From Chitinophagaceae bacterium (lineage in GTDB: Bacteria > Bacteroidota > Bacteroidia > Chitinophagales > Chitinophagaceae), in the NCBI GenBank assembly GCA_947446645.1, contig CANFHA010000010.1:1-64000 (forward strand): a stretch of DNA of 64,000 bases, given 5' to 3'. Position 1 is the stretch's first letter. Every line of letters begins with the position of its first letter. This document shows positions 33,852 through 42,133 of this stretch, one piece after another. The notes beneath the pieces were generated by a model. It saw only the letters and a program-made list of their open reading frames with translations, was not told the origin of the DNA and did not search any database. The translations under genes and the position numbers were made by a program.

Positions 33852-34133
33852 ATGGGCTCATATAGTATGGCGGAGGCTTTAAAGCTGTTGCTTGAGAAAT
33901 CGCACTGGAAACCTAAAGTAACAGAGTTGCGCATGCGCGAGGAGTGGGAGACTATTGTGGGCAAAACAATATCCAAATATACCCGCAGCATAAGCCTGTA
34001 TAACAAAACCCTGACGATATATACCGATGTGGCCCCCCTGAAGCAGGAACTGCAAATGGGCAAGGAACAGCTGATCGTGCGCCTTAACGAGTACTTTGAG
34101 GACAGGATAGTGGAAGAGATAATCATAAAATAG
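33852..34133 (+). CDS. DUF721 family protein (DciA-like)
   Basis: A 93-residue basic protein. The order of helix-strand segments (AEALKLLLEKSHWKPKVTEL, EEWETIVGKTISKYTRSISL, KTLTIYTDVAPLKQELQMGK) is that of DUF721, the KH-like domain of DciA proteins that load the replicative helicase. The Trp in EEWETIVG is the conserved one. It is in a probable operon with the exported protein before it; whether this protein loads DnaB here is unproven. Confidence 0.85.
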   Translation: MGSYSMAEALKLLLEKSHWKPKVTELRMREEWETIVGKTISKYTRSISLYNKTLTIYTDVAPLKQELQMGKEQLIVRLNEYFEDRIVEEIIIK

Positions 34134-34134
34134 A

Positions 34135-34158
34135 AATGCCCCGCATTGGCAGGGCATT
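34135..34158. terminator. Bidirectional terminator hairpin
   Basis: AATGCCC / GGGCATT around a 10-nt loop, between two convergent genes. The short stem gives moderate confidence. Confidence 0.6.
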
Positions 34159-34179
34159 CTATATTTTAGTATCCGTTCC

Positions 34180-36294
34180 TTATTTCTTTGATATTCGTGG
34201 ATCCGGCTTCATTGCCTTCTTTTTCCCGGTGTCTTTCCTGGCTATCAACAGCGATGCATTATTGAAGTCCGCTGCAGCGTTTACAACCTCGCGGTAGCGC
34301 GAGTAGTATTCCGGAGAAAAATGAAGCTGCACATAAGATTCGCTTATTTTTATAACGAGTTTATCTCCTTTTTTCTTGTCAGGTATCAGCTTGTAGTCGG
34401 AATTGAAACTGATAACCGGCTCAATATCGCGGTTTACGTATTCTGCATGTTTACGCAGTACTTCCGGATTCAATATTTTGGCGCCTACAGGTAAGTTCAC
34501 CGTTATTGTACGGTTATACGTTTGGGCATAGTCCAGGTCTACTGGCAATACGCGCTCCTCTTCATTATACAATTCTGTTTGATGACCTATAATTTCGCCC
34601 ACTTTAAAAATGGTATTCTTGCCGGCATCTTCAGTCAGCTCTGTGGTATTTACAGTAGCTGTGATCTCAAGCGGCTTGTTTCCGTAGTAGCTGTCTGGCG
34701 TTTCATTAGTGATTGTATACTTCTGTATGTCCCCTTCTTTTTTGCCAAATGAAATGATGTTTTTTACCAGGTCTTTTTGCCTTTCTTTAGTTGTGGTAAG
34801 CAGCTGTGTTCTAAGGTCGCTTGATGGGTAGCCTGTGAACGAGTATGAAATATCTACCTGCGCATTCATGTCTTTGTCGAAGCTCACTGCAGCGGCAATG
34901 TTGCTCTGGTTTGCAGCGGCCGGTAACGAGGTTATTTTCCTGATCTTTACCAGGTTGCCTGTTACATAGCCGTTGGCAGGTATGGCGCAGAATATGCCCT
35001 TGTTGTTTACCAGCTGTGCCGGTACCATAGGGTAGCGGTAGAGTGGTCGTGATGGATCAAGGAATTTCTTGAAATCCGGGAAGTAGAAGAGGTGCTCGTT
35101 GAGGTTGTCCCAATTTACAAAGTCGGTATTCAGCACGTGCTCATGTCGATCGCCTACAAGGCCCAGCTCAAAATTGACGCCGGCCTGTACAAAACAAGCT
35201 ACAAAGAGCTTGATAATGCCTGCAGGTGTGGCTGCTCTTTTTGAAAGTATGCTGTCCAGCGGATTCCTGGGTTCGTCATAGTTCACGTCATATACCGAAA
35301 TAGAGCGGATCTCTTTTGTCGCATTCACTTCACGGCCATCGTCGTATGACACGAAACCATATTGCGCAATAGTTGTCTTGATGCCCGTTTCAATTTTCTT
35401 CATTTTGTCATATTCCTTCGTGCTGGGGCGCACACCCAGCTCTGACAGGTATTGGTTTACAGCGGCTCTTTCTTTTTCTGTGATCTTATAATATTCATTA
35501 TAAAATTTTCTGCCAAGGCTGTCCCAGGTATAGGTCATCAGCTTATTGGTGGCATTATGCTCATAGTTGTGATCCAGACGATACTCAGCACGCATGGTGT
35601 AGAGGTCGTAAAAGCTGTGCGGCTCAGGGCGCAGCTTGGGTATGTCGTACACAGAAATAGAGATGCGGCGCCTGTTGTTTATGAGGGTGTCCTTAGCTGT
35701 AGGGAAGCCGTTATAGCCACGCTCTGAGAAGTAATAGTTCTTTGGGCATGACATGGTAAAGTGTGTTTCCAGCACAGGGATATTGCCCTGGAAAGGCATG
35801 CTGCCAAAAAGTGATGCAGGGTGTATCTCCTTGATCAGGTATTCTATCTCGGCATTTTTTTCTACGCCTTCTAAAGCTATGATCACAGAGTGGTAGCCAT
35901 GCGGGTTGCGCGTTACCAGCATCATTTCTTTGTTGATCTCCCTTGTTTTTCCATTTGGCAGTATTACACGTGCCTTTATCAATGGTACGCGGGTATCAAA
36001 GTAAACAGGAATATCCAGCGTGTTAAAACGCTCAATGCCGTGATCGTCGAGCACCTTTACAATACGGTGTTCGCTGGTGTACATGTTTATGCTTTCTCCC
36101 TCTGCACGATAGTCGAGCGAGACATCATTCAGCAATACTATTGCAGACTCATTGGCATATTCCGGGGGCGCAGGGTGAACGATCGGCTTCGACGCCCATT
36201 CCTCTGCTACCGGCCGTGTGTTCACATATTTCTGTGCCATAGCCGGCAGTGCCGATGCTGAAAAAAGTAAAATAAAGGAAGCGAATTTTTTCAT
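34180..36294 (-). CDS. DUF3857-domain exported protein lacking the transglutaminase Cys
   Basis: A 704-residue exported protein (signal MKKFASFILLFSASALPAMA from 36294; the frame opens at 36312 and would add MNKHFQ). The N-terminal third is a DUF3857 beta domain (MYTSEHRIVKVLDDHGIE). The middle corresponds to a transglutaminase-like domain, but where active members have a GDCKD Cys loop this reads RAATPAGIIKLFVACF. A C-terminal domain follows (EYVNRDIEPVISFNSDYKLI). It appears to be a catalytically dead paralogue of the gene directly upstream (36343-38301), separated by 48 nt, so both should be one operon. Confidence 0.8.
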   Translation of the reverse strand: MKKFASFILLFSASALPAMAQKYVNTRPVAEEWASKPIVHPAPPEYANESAIVLLNDVSLDYRAEGESINMYTSEHRIVKVLDDHGIERFNTLDIPVYFDTRVPLIKARVILPNGKTREINKEMMLVTRNPHGYHSVIIALEGVEKNAEIEYLIKEIHPASLFGSMPFQGNIPVLETHFTMSCPKNYYFSERGYNGFPTAKDTLINNRRRISISVYDIPKLRPEPHSFYDLYTMRAEYRLDHNYEHNATNKLMTYTWDSLGRKFYNEYYKITEKERAAVNQYLSELGVRPSTKEYDKMKKIETGIKTTIAQYGFVSYDDGREVNATKEIRSISVYDVNYDEPRNPLDSILSKRAATPAGIIKLFVACFVQAGVNFELGLVGDRHEHVLNTDFVNWDNLNEHLFYFPDFKKFLDPSRPLYRYPMVPAQLVNNKGIFCAIPANGYVTGNLVKIRKITSLPAAANQSNIAAAVSFDKDMNAQVDISYSFTGYPSSDLRTQLLTTTKERQKDLVKNIISFGKKEGDIQKYTITNETPDSYYGNKPLEITATVNTTELTEDAGKNTIFKVGEIIGHQTELYNEEERVLPVDLDYAQTYNRTITVNLPVGAKILNPEVLRKHAEYVNRDIEPVISFNSDYKLIPDKKKGDKLVIKISESYVQLHFSPEYYSRYREVVNAAADFNNASLLIARKDTGKKKAMKPDPRISKK

Positions 36295-36342
36295 CTGAAA
36301 ATGTTTATTCAATTAGTCGCCGCGGCGAGCAAATGGTATGTA

Positions 36343-38301
36343 TTATTTCTTTGCGGTTAGGATCACAGATTCTTTATACTCTTTGTTGAGCTGATCTACA
36401 ATTTTGTTATTTGCTGCAAACTTATCAGCGCCCAGGGAAAGTGACTGCAACTGGTATTCCTTGGTAAGCACTACTTGTTTTTTATCTGCTTTGTAAGATA
36501 TGTTGTACTGCCACACGCCGTCCATGCCGCCATGCGCATCTGCAGGCATATGGGTTACTTTATAGCCTTCCGGTATGTCCAGTACCACTACTTCTTTCAC
36601 TTTTTCTTTGTAGGGGAAGAAGTAGCCCACTTTGCGTTCGCTATCGTTCATGCGCAGGTTTTTGTAAGTGCGGGCCAGGTTCATGTTTACTACATAGTCC
36701 TTACCCACTTTATGTGCATACTCACCTACAGTGAATGTAGCGTTCAGGCCGGCATCTTTATTTCCTTTGTTAGTTGTGTTTAGCTCATACTTCACCTGTG
36801 TGAAATTATCAGATCCGCGCATAAGCCTTGTTCGCACCATATCGTCCAGGTCTTTTCCTTTCACGTATTTTTTTACGTAGGTCATTTCCCAGGCATCATA
36901 GCCGGTGGCATGCTGTGTTACTTTACCTTTCAGATCTTTGTTGTCAATGCGAAGGAATGTGCTGTCTGTTACTGTGTTTTTGTCGGCAGGCACCACGGGT
37001 ATTTTTACTGTATTGTGGTGAGCTGCGTCTATATAGATAAACGCTTCTTTATCCTGCATATCGTACCTGTTGGCACCAATTGGCTGGGTATTATCGGTAC
37101 CATCAAGGAATAGCCACTCGTCACCCAGTTTAACAGCGCAGATCATGTGGTTGAAGCAGGATTGCGTAGGTATTTCATCGATAGCATAGGGTATTGCCCT
37201 TGTGCCAATGGTGGCAAAATAAGCTTTGAGGCCCACGTGGCGGCACATGCCCATGCACATGCTTGCCATGTCCTTACAGTCGCCATACATTCTTTTGTAA
37301 ACAGTGTCTGCCGGGCGCGGTACCAATCCCTGCAGTCCTTTCTCGAATGCGATGTAGTGTATGTGGTCCTGCACCCAGTTGTAGATGTGCTCTGCTTTCT
37401 GGCGATCTGTTTTGTCGTTTTTAGTTATCTGCTCTGCAATCCTTGCCAGAGGCGTATCCAGCTTTATATTCAGGTCCTTTACGTAAGCAAAGTGGTGGCG
37501 TGCAAGCGCATCAGCATCCCTGAGTATCACAGAATCTTTCTTTGCGCCAGGCAGGCGGTAGGAGGTGATATAAGGCATTATTCGCGGAACATAATAGGCG
37601 GACGAAGGCACCAGGTTATATTGTTTCGCAGGCCTCAGGTTGTTTGCTGTGAAGGTGTAAATTGTCTTTCCGTCCCTTACTTCCTTATCCTGCTTTATAG
37701 CAATATTGTCTTTGTTTTTTATTGCAAAATCAAGGTGCACAAATTCCGGAGCTTCCACTATAAATTTCGTTGCAGCTACAGGTAGTTGGTTGCCGAATGA
37801 AAAGCCGTTGAGCATGGTTACATCCATGTTCTCAAGTGTATACCGTGTTTCGGTTACCGTCCCCTTTGGCAAGGCCGTATAATAAGCAACTACCAGCCGC
37901 TCGTCATCATAAAAGCTGCCGCCCACCTGGCCGGCAAGGCTAAAGCCGGAATTGTCGTCCACTCTTTTGTAACCGCCTTTCTTATCGGGGATATAAGATA
38001 CACAGGACACATGCCTCAACTGAAAAAAATCGCTGAAGTCGAAGACATCCATGTTCTCCGTAGTAGGCGCCAGGTCACTGATCAGGAGCTTGTTCATGGT
38101 TACGTATGTATTCGCTACAAGGCTACCATCATATTCATCCTGGGAGATAACAAGCTTCTCTGTATAATTGGTATATACCGCATTGTCATCTTTATACTTA
38201 GCTGCTATGCTTTCATTCTTTACACGATCTTCGGTTTTCTGTGCTTTCAGGGCTGGAGTCAGCAGTAGTGCAGCCACCAGCAAGCTCACGGTCTTATTCA
38301 T
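36343..38301 (-). CDS. DUF3857/transglutaminase-like exported protein
   Basis: A 652-residue exported protein with a signal (MNKTVSLLVAALLLTPALKA). Domains in order: DUF3857 (about 40-250), a transglutaminase-like domain (about 280-420) and a C-terminal DUF3858-type beta domain. The catalytic triad is intact: Cys 342 in YGDCKDMASMC, His 385 in CFNHMICAVK and Asp in WLFLDGTDNTQP. The start at 38301 gives the best signal peptide; the ATG at 38331 adds ten residues. The substrate is unknown; these proteins probably act on peptides in the periplasm or at the surface. Confidence 0.88.
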   Translation of the reverse strand: MNKTVSLLVAALLLTPALKAQKTEDRVKNESIAAKYKDDNAVYTNYTEKLVISQDEYDGSLVANTYVTMNKLLISDLAPTTENMDVFDFSDFFQLRHVSCVSYIPDKKGGYKRVDDNSGFSLAGQVGGSFYDDERLVVAYYTALPKGTVTETRYTLENMDVTMLNGFSFGNQLPVAATKFIVEAPEFVHLDFAIKNKDNIAIKQDKEVRDGKTIYTFTANNLRPAKQYNLVPSSAYYVPRIMPYITSYRLPGAKKDSVILRDADALARHHFAYVKDLNIKLDTPLARIAEQITKNDKTDRQKAEHIYNWVQDHIHYIAFEKGLQGLVPRPADTVYKRMYGDCKDMASMCMGMCRHVGLKAYFATIGTRAIPYAIDEIPTQSCFNHMICAVKLGDEWLFLDGTDNTQPIGANRYDMQDKEAFIYIDAAHHNTVKIPVVPADKNTVTDSTFLRIDNKDLKGKVTQHATGYDAWEMTYVKKYVKGKDLDDMVRTRLMRGSDNFTQVKYELNTTNKGNKDAGLNATFTVGEYAHKVGKDYVVNMNLARTYKNLRMNDSERKVGYFFPYKEKVKEVVVLDIPEGYKVTHMPADAHGGMDGVWQYNISYKADKKQVVLTKEYQLQSLSLGADKFAANNKIVDQLNKEYKESVILTAKK

Positions 38302-38444
38302 GTGCAGCATATATTTCTTATGGTTGGTCATTTCATCGGGGGTGTTAACGGCCTGAAAATGGAAGTATAAATATAATAATAAAAACAGAGCAGGTACTTA
38401 TTTTTTAGATAATTACGTTTGCCTGCTTTTGCCAGTGCCGGGCT

Positions 38445-38487
38445 AAAAAAATAAAGGCTGGCAAACGAAATAACGCTGCCAGCCTTT
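38445..38487 (-). terminator. Terminator of the rplM-tsf operon
   Basis: On the minus strand, stem AAAGGCTGGC / GCCAGCCTTT with a 15-nt loop and a U run. It lies 19 nt after the tsf stop. Confidence 0.85.
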
Positions 38488-38505
38488 AAAGAAATAATAT
38501 TGATA

Positions 38506-39345
38506 TTAACCTACAGCAAGACGCTTGAAAGAAGAAACAGTAAGTCCCTTAGCTACAGAGCCAAGGTATTCACCTACAGTCTTTCCATTGTCTTTTACGA
38601 ATGCCTGTGGCAACAAAGTATTCTCTTTAAAGAATTTGTTCAGCTTGCCGGCAGCAATTTTTTCTGCCATGTCAGCTGCTTTGCCTTCAGCCATTATCTG
38701 CTCTACTGCAATAGCTTTTTCACGAGCTATTGTTTCTTCAGACACGCTTTCTGCGTCTACAGCCATTGGGTTCATTGCAGCTATCTGCATAGCTACGTCT
38801 TTACCTGCGCCAATGATCTCAGCAGTTGCGGGCAGGTTCATACCTACCAGCACACCTATGCGGTAGCCTGAGTGTATGTAAGGAACTACGGCAGCGGCAG
38901 TGATCTGCTCAAAACGGCTGATGTCTATCTTTTCGCCGATCTTAGCTACCATTTCCATCAGTTTTTCGCCCACTGTAGCGCCGCCCATTGCAGCTGCTTT
39001 CAGTTCGTCTACCGATGTAGATTTAGTATTCAACGCTATGTCAGCTACCTGCTGTGCGAATTGTACGAATTCCTCGTTCTTTGCAACGAAGTCAGTTTCA
39101 GAGCTCAGGCATATTACAACACCATAAGTATTGTCAGCCGATGCCTTTGCTATTACCACACCTTCTTTTGCTTCACGATCACTGCGGTTTGCAGCTACTT
39201 TCTGGCCTTTTTTGCGCAGGTAATCTATAGCGGCTTCAAAATCTCCGTTGCTTTCTGTAAGGGCTTTGCGACAGTCCATCATTCCGGCTCCTGTCTGCTG
39301 GCGCAGCTTGTTTACTTCCGCTGCTGATATTGTTACTGTACTCAT
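38506..39345 (-). CDS. tsf: Translation elongation factor Ts
   Basis: A 279-residue nucleotide exchange factor for EF-Tu. The N-terminal UBA-like part (VNKLRQQTGAGMMDCRKALT, then DFEAAIDYLRKKGQKVA) and the core TDFVAKNEEFVQFAQ loop are diagnostic; this TDFV loop contacts EF-Tu. C-terminal ...FVKDNGKTVGEYL is also typical. Located after rpsB, the universal order. A palindrome between the two may modulate read-through. Confidence 0.97.
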   Translation of the reverse strand: MSTVTISAAEVNKLRQQTGAGMMDCRKALTESNGDFEAAIDYLRKKGQKVAANRSDREAKEGVVIAKASADNTYGVVICLSSETDFVAKNEEFVQFAQQVADIALNTKSTSVDELKAAAMGGATVGEKLMEMVAKIGEKIDISRFEQITAAAVVPYIHSGYRIGVLVGMNLPATAEIIGAGKDVAMQIAAMNPMAVDAESVSEETIAREKAIAVEQIMAEGKAADMAEKIAAGKLNKFFKENTLLPQAFVKDNGKTVGEYLGSVAKGLTVSSFKRLAVG

Positions 39346-39402
39346 TGTAGTATTTTCCTTTTATTGGTTTTTAAATCAGGGTGCAAAATTCGTATTTTAT
39401 TA

Positions 39403-39428
39403 TTAAAGCCCCAAATATGGGGCTTTAA
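39403..39428 (-). terminator. Hairpin between rpsB and tsf
   Basis: TTAAAGCCCCA / TGGGGCTTTAA with a 4-nt loop. No long U run follows, so it may be a partial terminator or a processing site that sets the S2 to EF-Ts ratio. Confidence 0.55.
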
Positions 39429-39505
39429 ATTAACTCAAAAGTTAAAAGTCAATATCAAATAGTAACCGGTTACTGACTTACTAACCCATCAACTATTTAA
39501 CTTAC

Positions 39506-40522
39506 TTAGTGCCTTGTAGGGGCTGGCCTGCTGCCACCGCCACCTGGACGGGCACCTGGACCACCTGGCCTGCTACCGCCACCGCCTGGACGACTGCCGC
39601 CGCCACCTGCGCCACCACGGCTACCGCCCGGACCACCTGCGCTGCCACGACCACCGCCGGGACCACGACCAGGAGCACCTGCACCAGCTCCAGCGCCTGC
39701 ACCAGTTCCACGGCCACGACCGCGACCACCACGACGGCCACCTTCGCCGTCTTCTTCTGTAATATCAAGACCACGTGACTGGTTTTCAGAAGCATCATCA
39801 TTTGATTCTTCTTCTGTTTCTTTCACCTGTGCACGCTCCTGCAGACCTTCAAGTATTGCTGCTGTAAGGTACTGTGTAATGATAGCTATCGACTTTGTAG
39901 CGTCATCATTTGCTGGTATAGCGAAGTCTACTTTAGTAGGGTCACTATTGGTATCTACCATTGCAAATGTAGCAATGCCAAGGCGTTTTGCTTCAGCCAG
40001 TGCAATGTGCTCATGGCTGATATCCACCATGAAAAGAGCAGCTGGAGTACGGCCCATCTGGGAGATACCACCAAGCACTTTTTCCATTTTTTCCTTGCTG
40101 CGGGTCAAGGTCAGGCGCTCTTTCTTGGTAACGCTGTCCATTGTTCCGTCCTGGAGCATTTTTTCGATGCTCAACATTTTCTTTACGCTCTTACGTATAG
40201 TCTGGAAGTTGGTAAGCATACCACCCAGCCAACGCTCTGTAACGAAAGGCATATTTGCCCTTGCTGCCGCTTCGGCCACTATTTCCTTCGCTTGTTTCTT
40301 AGTAGCTACAAACATGATCTTCTTACCGCTTTTTGCGATAGATTTCAGGGCTGCTGCAGCTTCATCGAGGCCATCAATAGTTTTATTGAGGTCTATGATG
40401 TGGATGCCATTTTTTTCAGCAAAGATGTAAGGCAACATCTTTGGATTCCATTTTTTCTTAAGGTGACCAAAGTGAACGCCGGCCTCGAGTAGCTGCTGGT
40501 GCAATGTTTTATTATCTTCCAT
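39506..40522 (-). CDS. rpsB: 30S ribosomal protein S2 with an Arg/Gly-rich tail
   Basis: A 338-residue S2 protein. The core (about 1-230) has [37 protein letters not shown], and [17 protein letters not shown] motifs, all typical of S2. An acidic linker ([11 protein letters not shown]) is followed by a ~79-residue low-complexity tail of Gly, Arg, Pro and Ala ([21 protein letters not shown], repeated GGGGSRPG). E. coli S2 has 241 residues, so the tail is an addition of about 100. The start at 40522 ([10 protein letters not shown]) gives the normal N-terminus. Third gene of the rplM-rpsI-rpsB-tsf operon. Confidence 0.95.
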   Translation of the reverse strand: MEDNKTLHQQLLEAGVHFGHLKKKWNPKMLPYIFAEKNGIHIIDLNKTIDGLDEAAAALKSIAKSGKKIMFVATKKQAKEIVAEAAARANMPFVTERWLGGMLTNFQTIRKSVKKMLSIEKMLQDGTMDSVTKKERLTLTRSKEKMEKVLGGISQMGRTPAALFMVDISHEHIALAEAKRLGIATFAMVDTNSDPTKVDFAIPANDDATKSIAIITQYLTAAILEGLQERAQVKETEEESNDDASENQSRGLDITEEDGEGGRRGGRGRGRGTGAGAGAGAGAPGRGPGGGRGSAGGPGGSRGGAGGGGSRPGGGGSRPGGPGARPGGGGSRPAPTRH

Positions 40523-40600
40523 TTGAATGATTTCTTGTTGGTTAAAAAAATATTTTCCCATCGCAAACACACAAAATATTGAGTCTTTGCAATACCCGGA

Positions 40601-40990
40601 CTAACGTTTAGAGAACTGGAAGCTACGACGTGCTTTAGCTTTACCGAATTTCTTACGCTCTACAGAACGGCTGTCGCGGGTCATCAGGCCTTCTTTTTTC
40701 AAAGCAGGGCGATACTCGGGATTCACTTCGCATAATACGCGGGCAATACCCATCTTTATAGCTTCAGCCTGTCCTTTTGGACCACCACCCTGTACATTTA
40801 CAATAATGTCGAAAGAGGTTTGCAGTTCAACTGTTTTCAGCGGTAATTCTACCTGGTTTTGCAGGTACATGATTGGGAAATAAGCTTTATATTCCTTCTC
40901 ATTAACCGTAATGTTGCCTGTGCCTTTGCTCAGGTATACACGAGCAACAGCTTCTTTACGGCGGCCAACGGCGTTTTTCTGTTTTTCCAT
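40601..40990 (-). CDS. rpsI: 30S ribosomal protein S9
   Basis: A 129-residue S9 protein. NAVGRRKEAVARVYLSKGTG at the start, NVQGGGPKGQAEAIKMGIAR in the middle and the basic KKFGKAKARRSFQFSKR end that reaches the P site are all present. The order rplM-rpsI is conserved across bacteria. Confidence 0.98.
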   Translation of the reverse strand: MEKQKNAVGRRKEAVARVYLSKGTGNITVNEKEYKAYFPIMYLQNQVELPLKTVELQTSFDIIVNVQGGGPKGQAEAIKMGIARVLCEVNPEYRPALKKEGLMTRDSRSVERKKFGKAKARRSFQFSKR

Positions 40991-41071
40991 TTTATATTAA
41001 AATTCAAAAGTTAAAAGTTATAACTTAAAGTGTCCTTGCTACCTGAATAAAGGAAAAGTCCCTGCAGGGGG

Positions 41072-41512
41072 TTATTTCATTTCCTTTGGGTTCTGCGCCT
41101 GATGCGGATGCTCAGCACCTTCATAAACGAACAGTTTCTTGTACATAGCACGACCAAGGCGATTTTTGGGGAGCATACCCTTTACTGCGCGCTCAATCAT
41201 AAGATTAGGGCGGCGCTGCTGCATTTCTTTAGCCATTTCTATTTTCTGACCACCCGGGTACATAGAATAGGTCTGGTATTCCTTGTCTTCCAGCTTGTTG
41301 CCGGTAAGCACAACCTTTGAAGAGTTGATTACGATAACGTAATCGCCACAATCGAAGTGCGGTGTGAAATAAGCCTTGTTCTTACCGCGCAGTACTGCAG
41401 CGATCTTAGAACTCATACGGCCAAGCGTTTGATTGGTTGCATCAACAACGTGCCAATCGCGTTTTACTATCTTTTCGTTGGCAGATTGTGTTTTAAAGCT
41501 CAGATGTCTCAT
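41072..41512 (-). CDS. rplM: 50S ribosomal protein L13
   Basis: A 146-residue L13. [20 protein letters not shown], the [20 protein letters not shown] segment and [20 protein letters not shown] are diagnostic. It is the first gene of the operon, with a -7 box and a leader of about 108 nt before it. Confidence 0.98.
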   Translation of the reverse strand: MRHLSFKTQSANEKIVKRDWHVVDATNQTLGRMSSKIAAVLRGKNKAYFTPHFDCGDYVIVINSSKVVLTGNKLEDKEYQTYSMYPGGQKIEMAKEMQQRRPNLMIERAVKGMLPKNRLGRAMYKKLFVYEGAEHPHQAQNPKEMK

Positions 41513-41620
41513 TACTAATTTTTAAAGTTTATCCTCCTTCGCAATCGCTCCGGCGGGTAGTCAAAAAATATCCCTTAAATCAACTCTGTAAGGCCTAAGG
41601 AGCAAACGGAATTGTTCGGG
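41513..41620 (-). promoter_or_regulatory. Leader of the rplM operon
   Basis: About 108 nt from the expected transcription start to the L13 ATG, long compared with most leaders in the window. It contains a possible CCTTA...TAAGG stem and a GGAGGAT Shine-Dalgarno-like element 19-24 nt before the ATG. An autoregulatory L13 binding structure is plausible, but I cannot assign a known motif. Confidence 0.4.
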
Positions 41621-41625
41621 GAGTG

Positions 41626-41633
41626 CAAAAGTA
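41626..41633 (-). promoter_or_regulatory. -7 box of the rplM operon
   Basis: Reads TACTTTTG on the minus strand, a consensus match. Confidence 0.65.
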
Positions 41634-41639
41634 GAGCAG

Positions 41640-42133
41640 CTACATGAAAGTGCCAAGAAATTTATTAGTTTTTTTTATCGCTCAGTTGCAACTAATTGAT
41701 TATCAATATAAATATCAACAAAAATAAATCGACTCCTCTCTTGAAAGCAATGTTATTGCGTTGAAATTTGCCCAGCTATTCTGCGTGTGCCGGAGAAAGG
41801 ATAGTTTTGAATCCGCTATATAGTGGCATGATAATTATGCAAGGGAGCAACGTACCGAAATATATCAGGAAAGGATAGGGAAAGACGAAGTTCAGTGGCA
41901 TAGATGCCGTCTTAGCTGGCGTTTAAACAGTTGATTTTAAATAGGTTATGGCGTGTTTTGCCGTTGGCAGACTGCGACATTAAAAAAATGTTAAGTAATT
42001 TTATCGGAAAGCTTTGTTAATTCGGAATCTTATAATAATTTCACCTCCAGATTCACCCTGTAACACGGGTGATGTTGAAGATATTAAGCCATACATTGTT
42101 TAAATTTTCCAGCGCACACATAAAAAAGATAGT
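41640..42133. other. Intergenic region before the susC-like gene
   Basis: A stretch of ~490 nt between divergent operons. It holds the upstream part of the rplM promoter and presumably the susC promoter. A small hairpin CACCC...GGGTG lies at 42055-42072. No frame of note and no sigma/anti-sigma gene are present. Confidence 0.5.
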
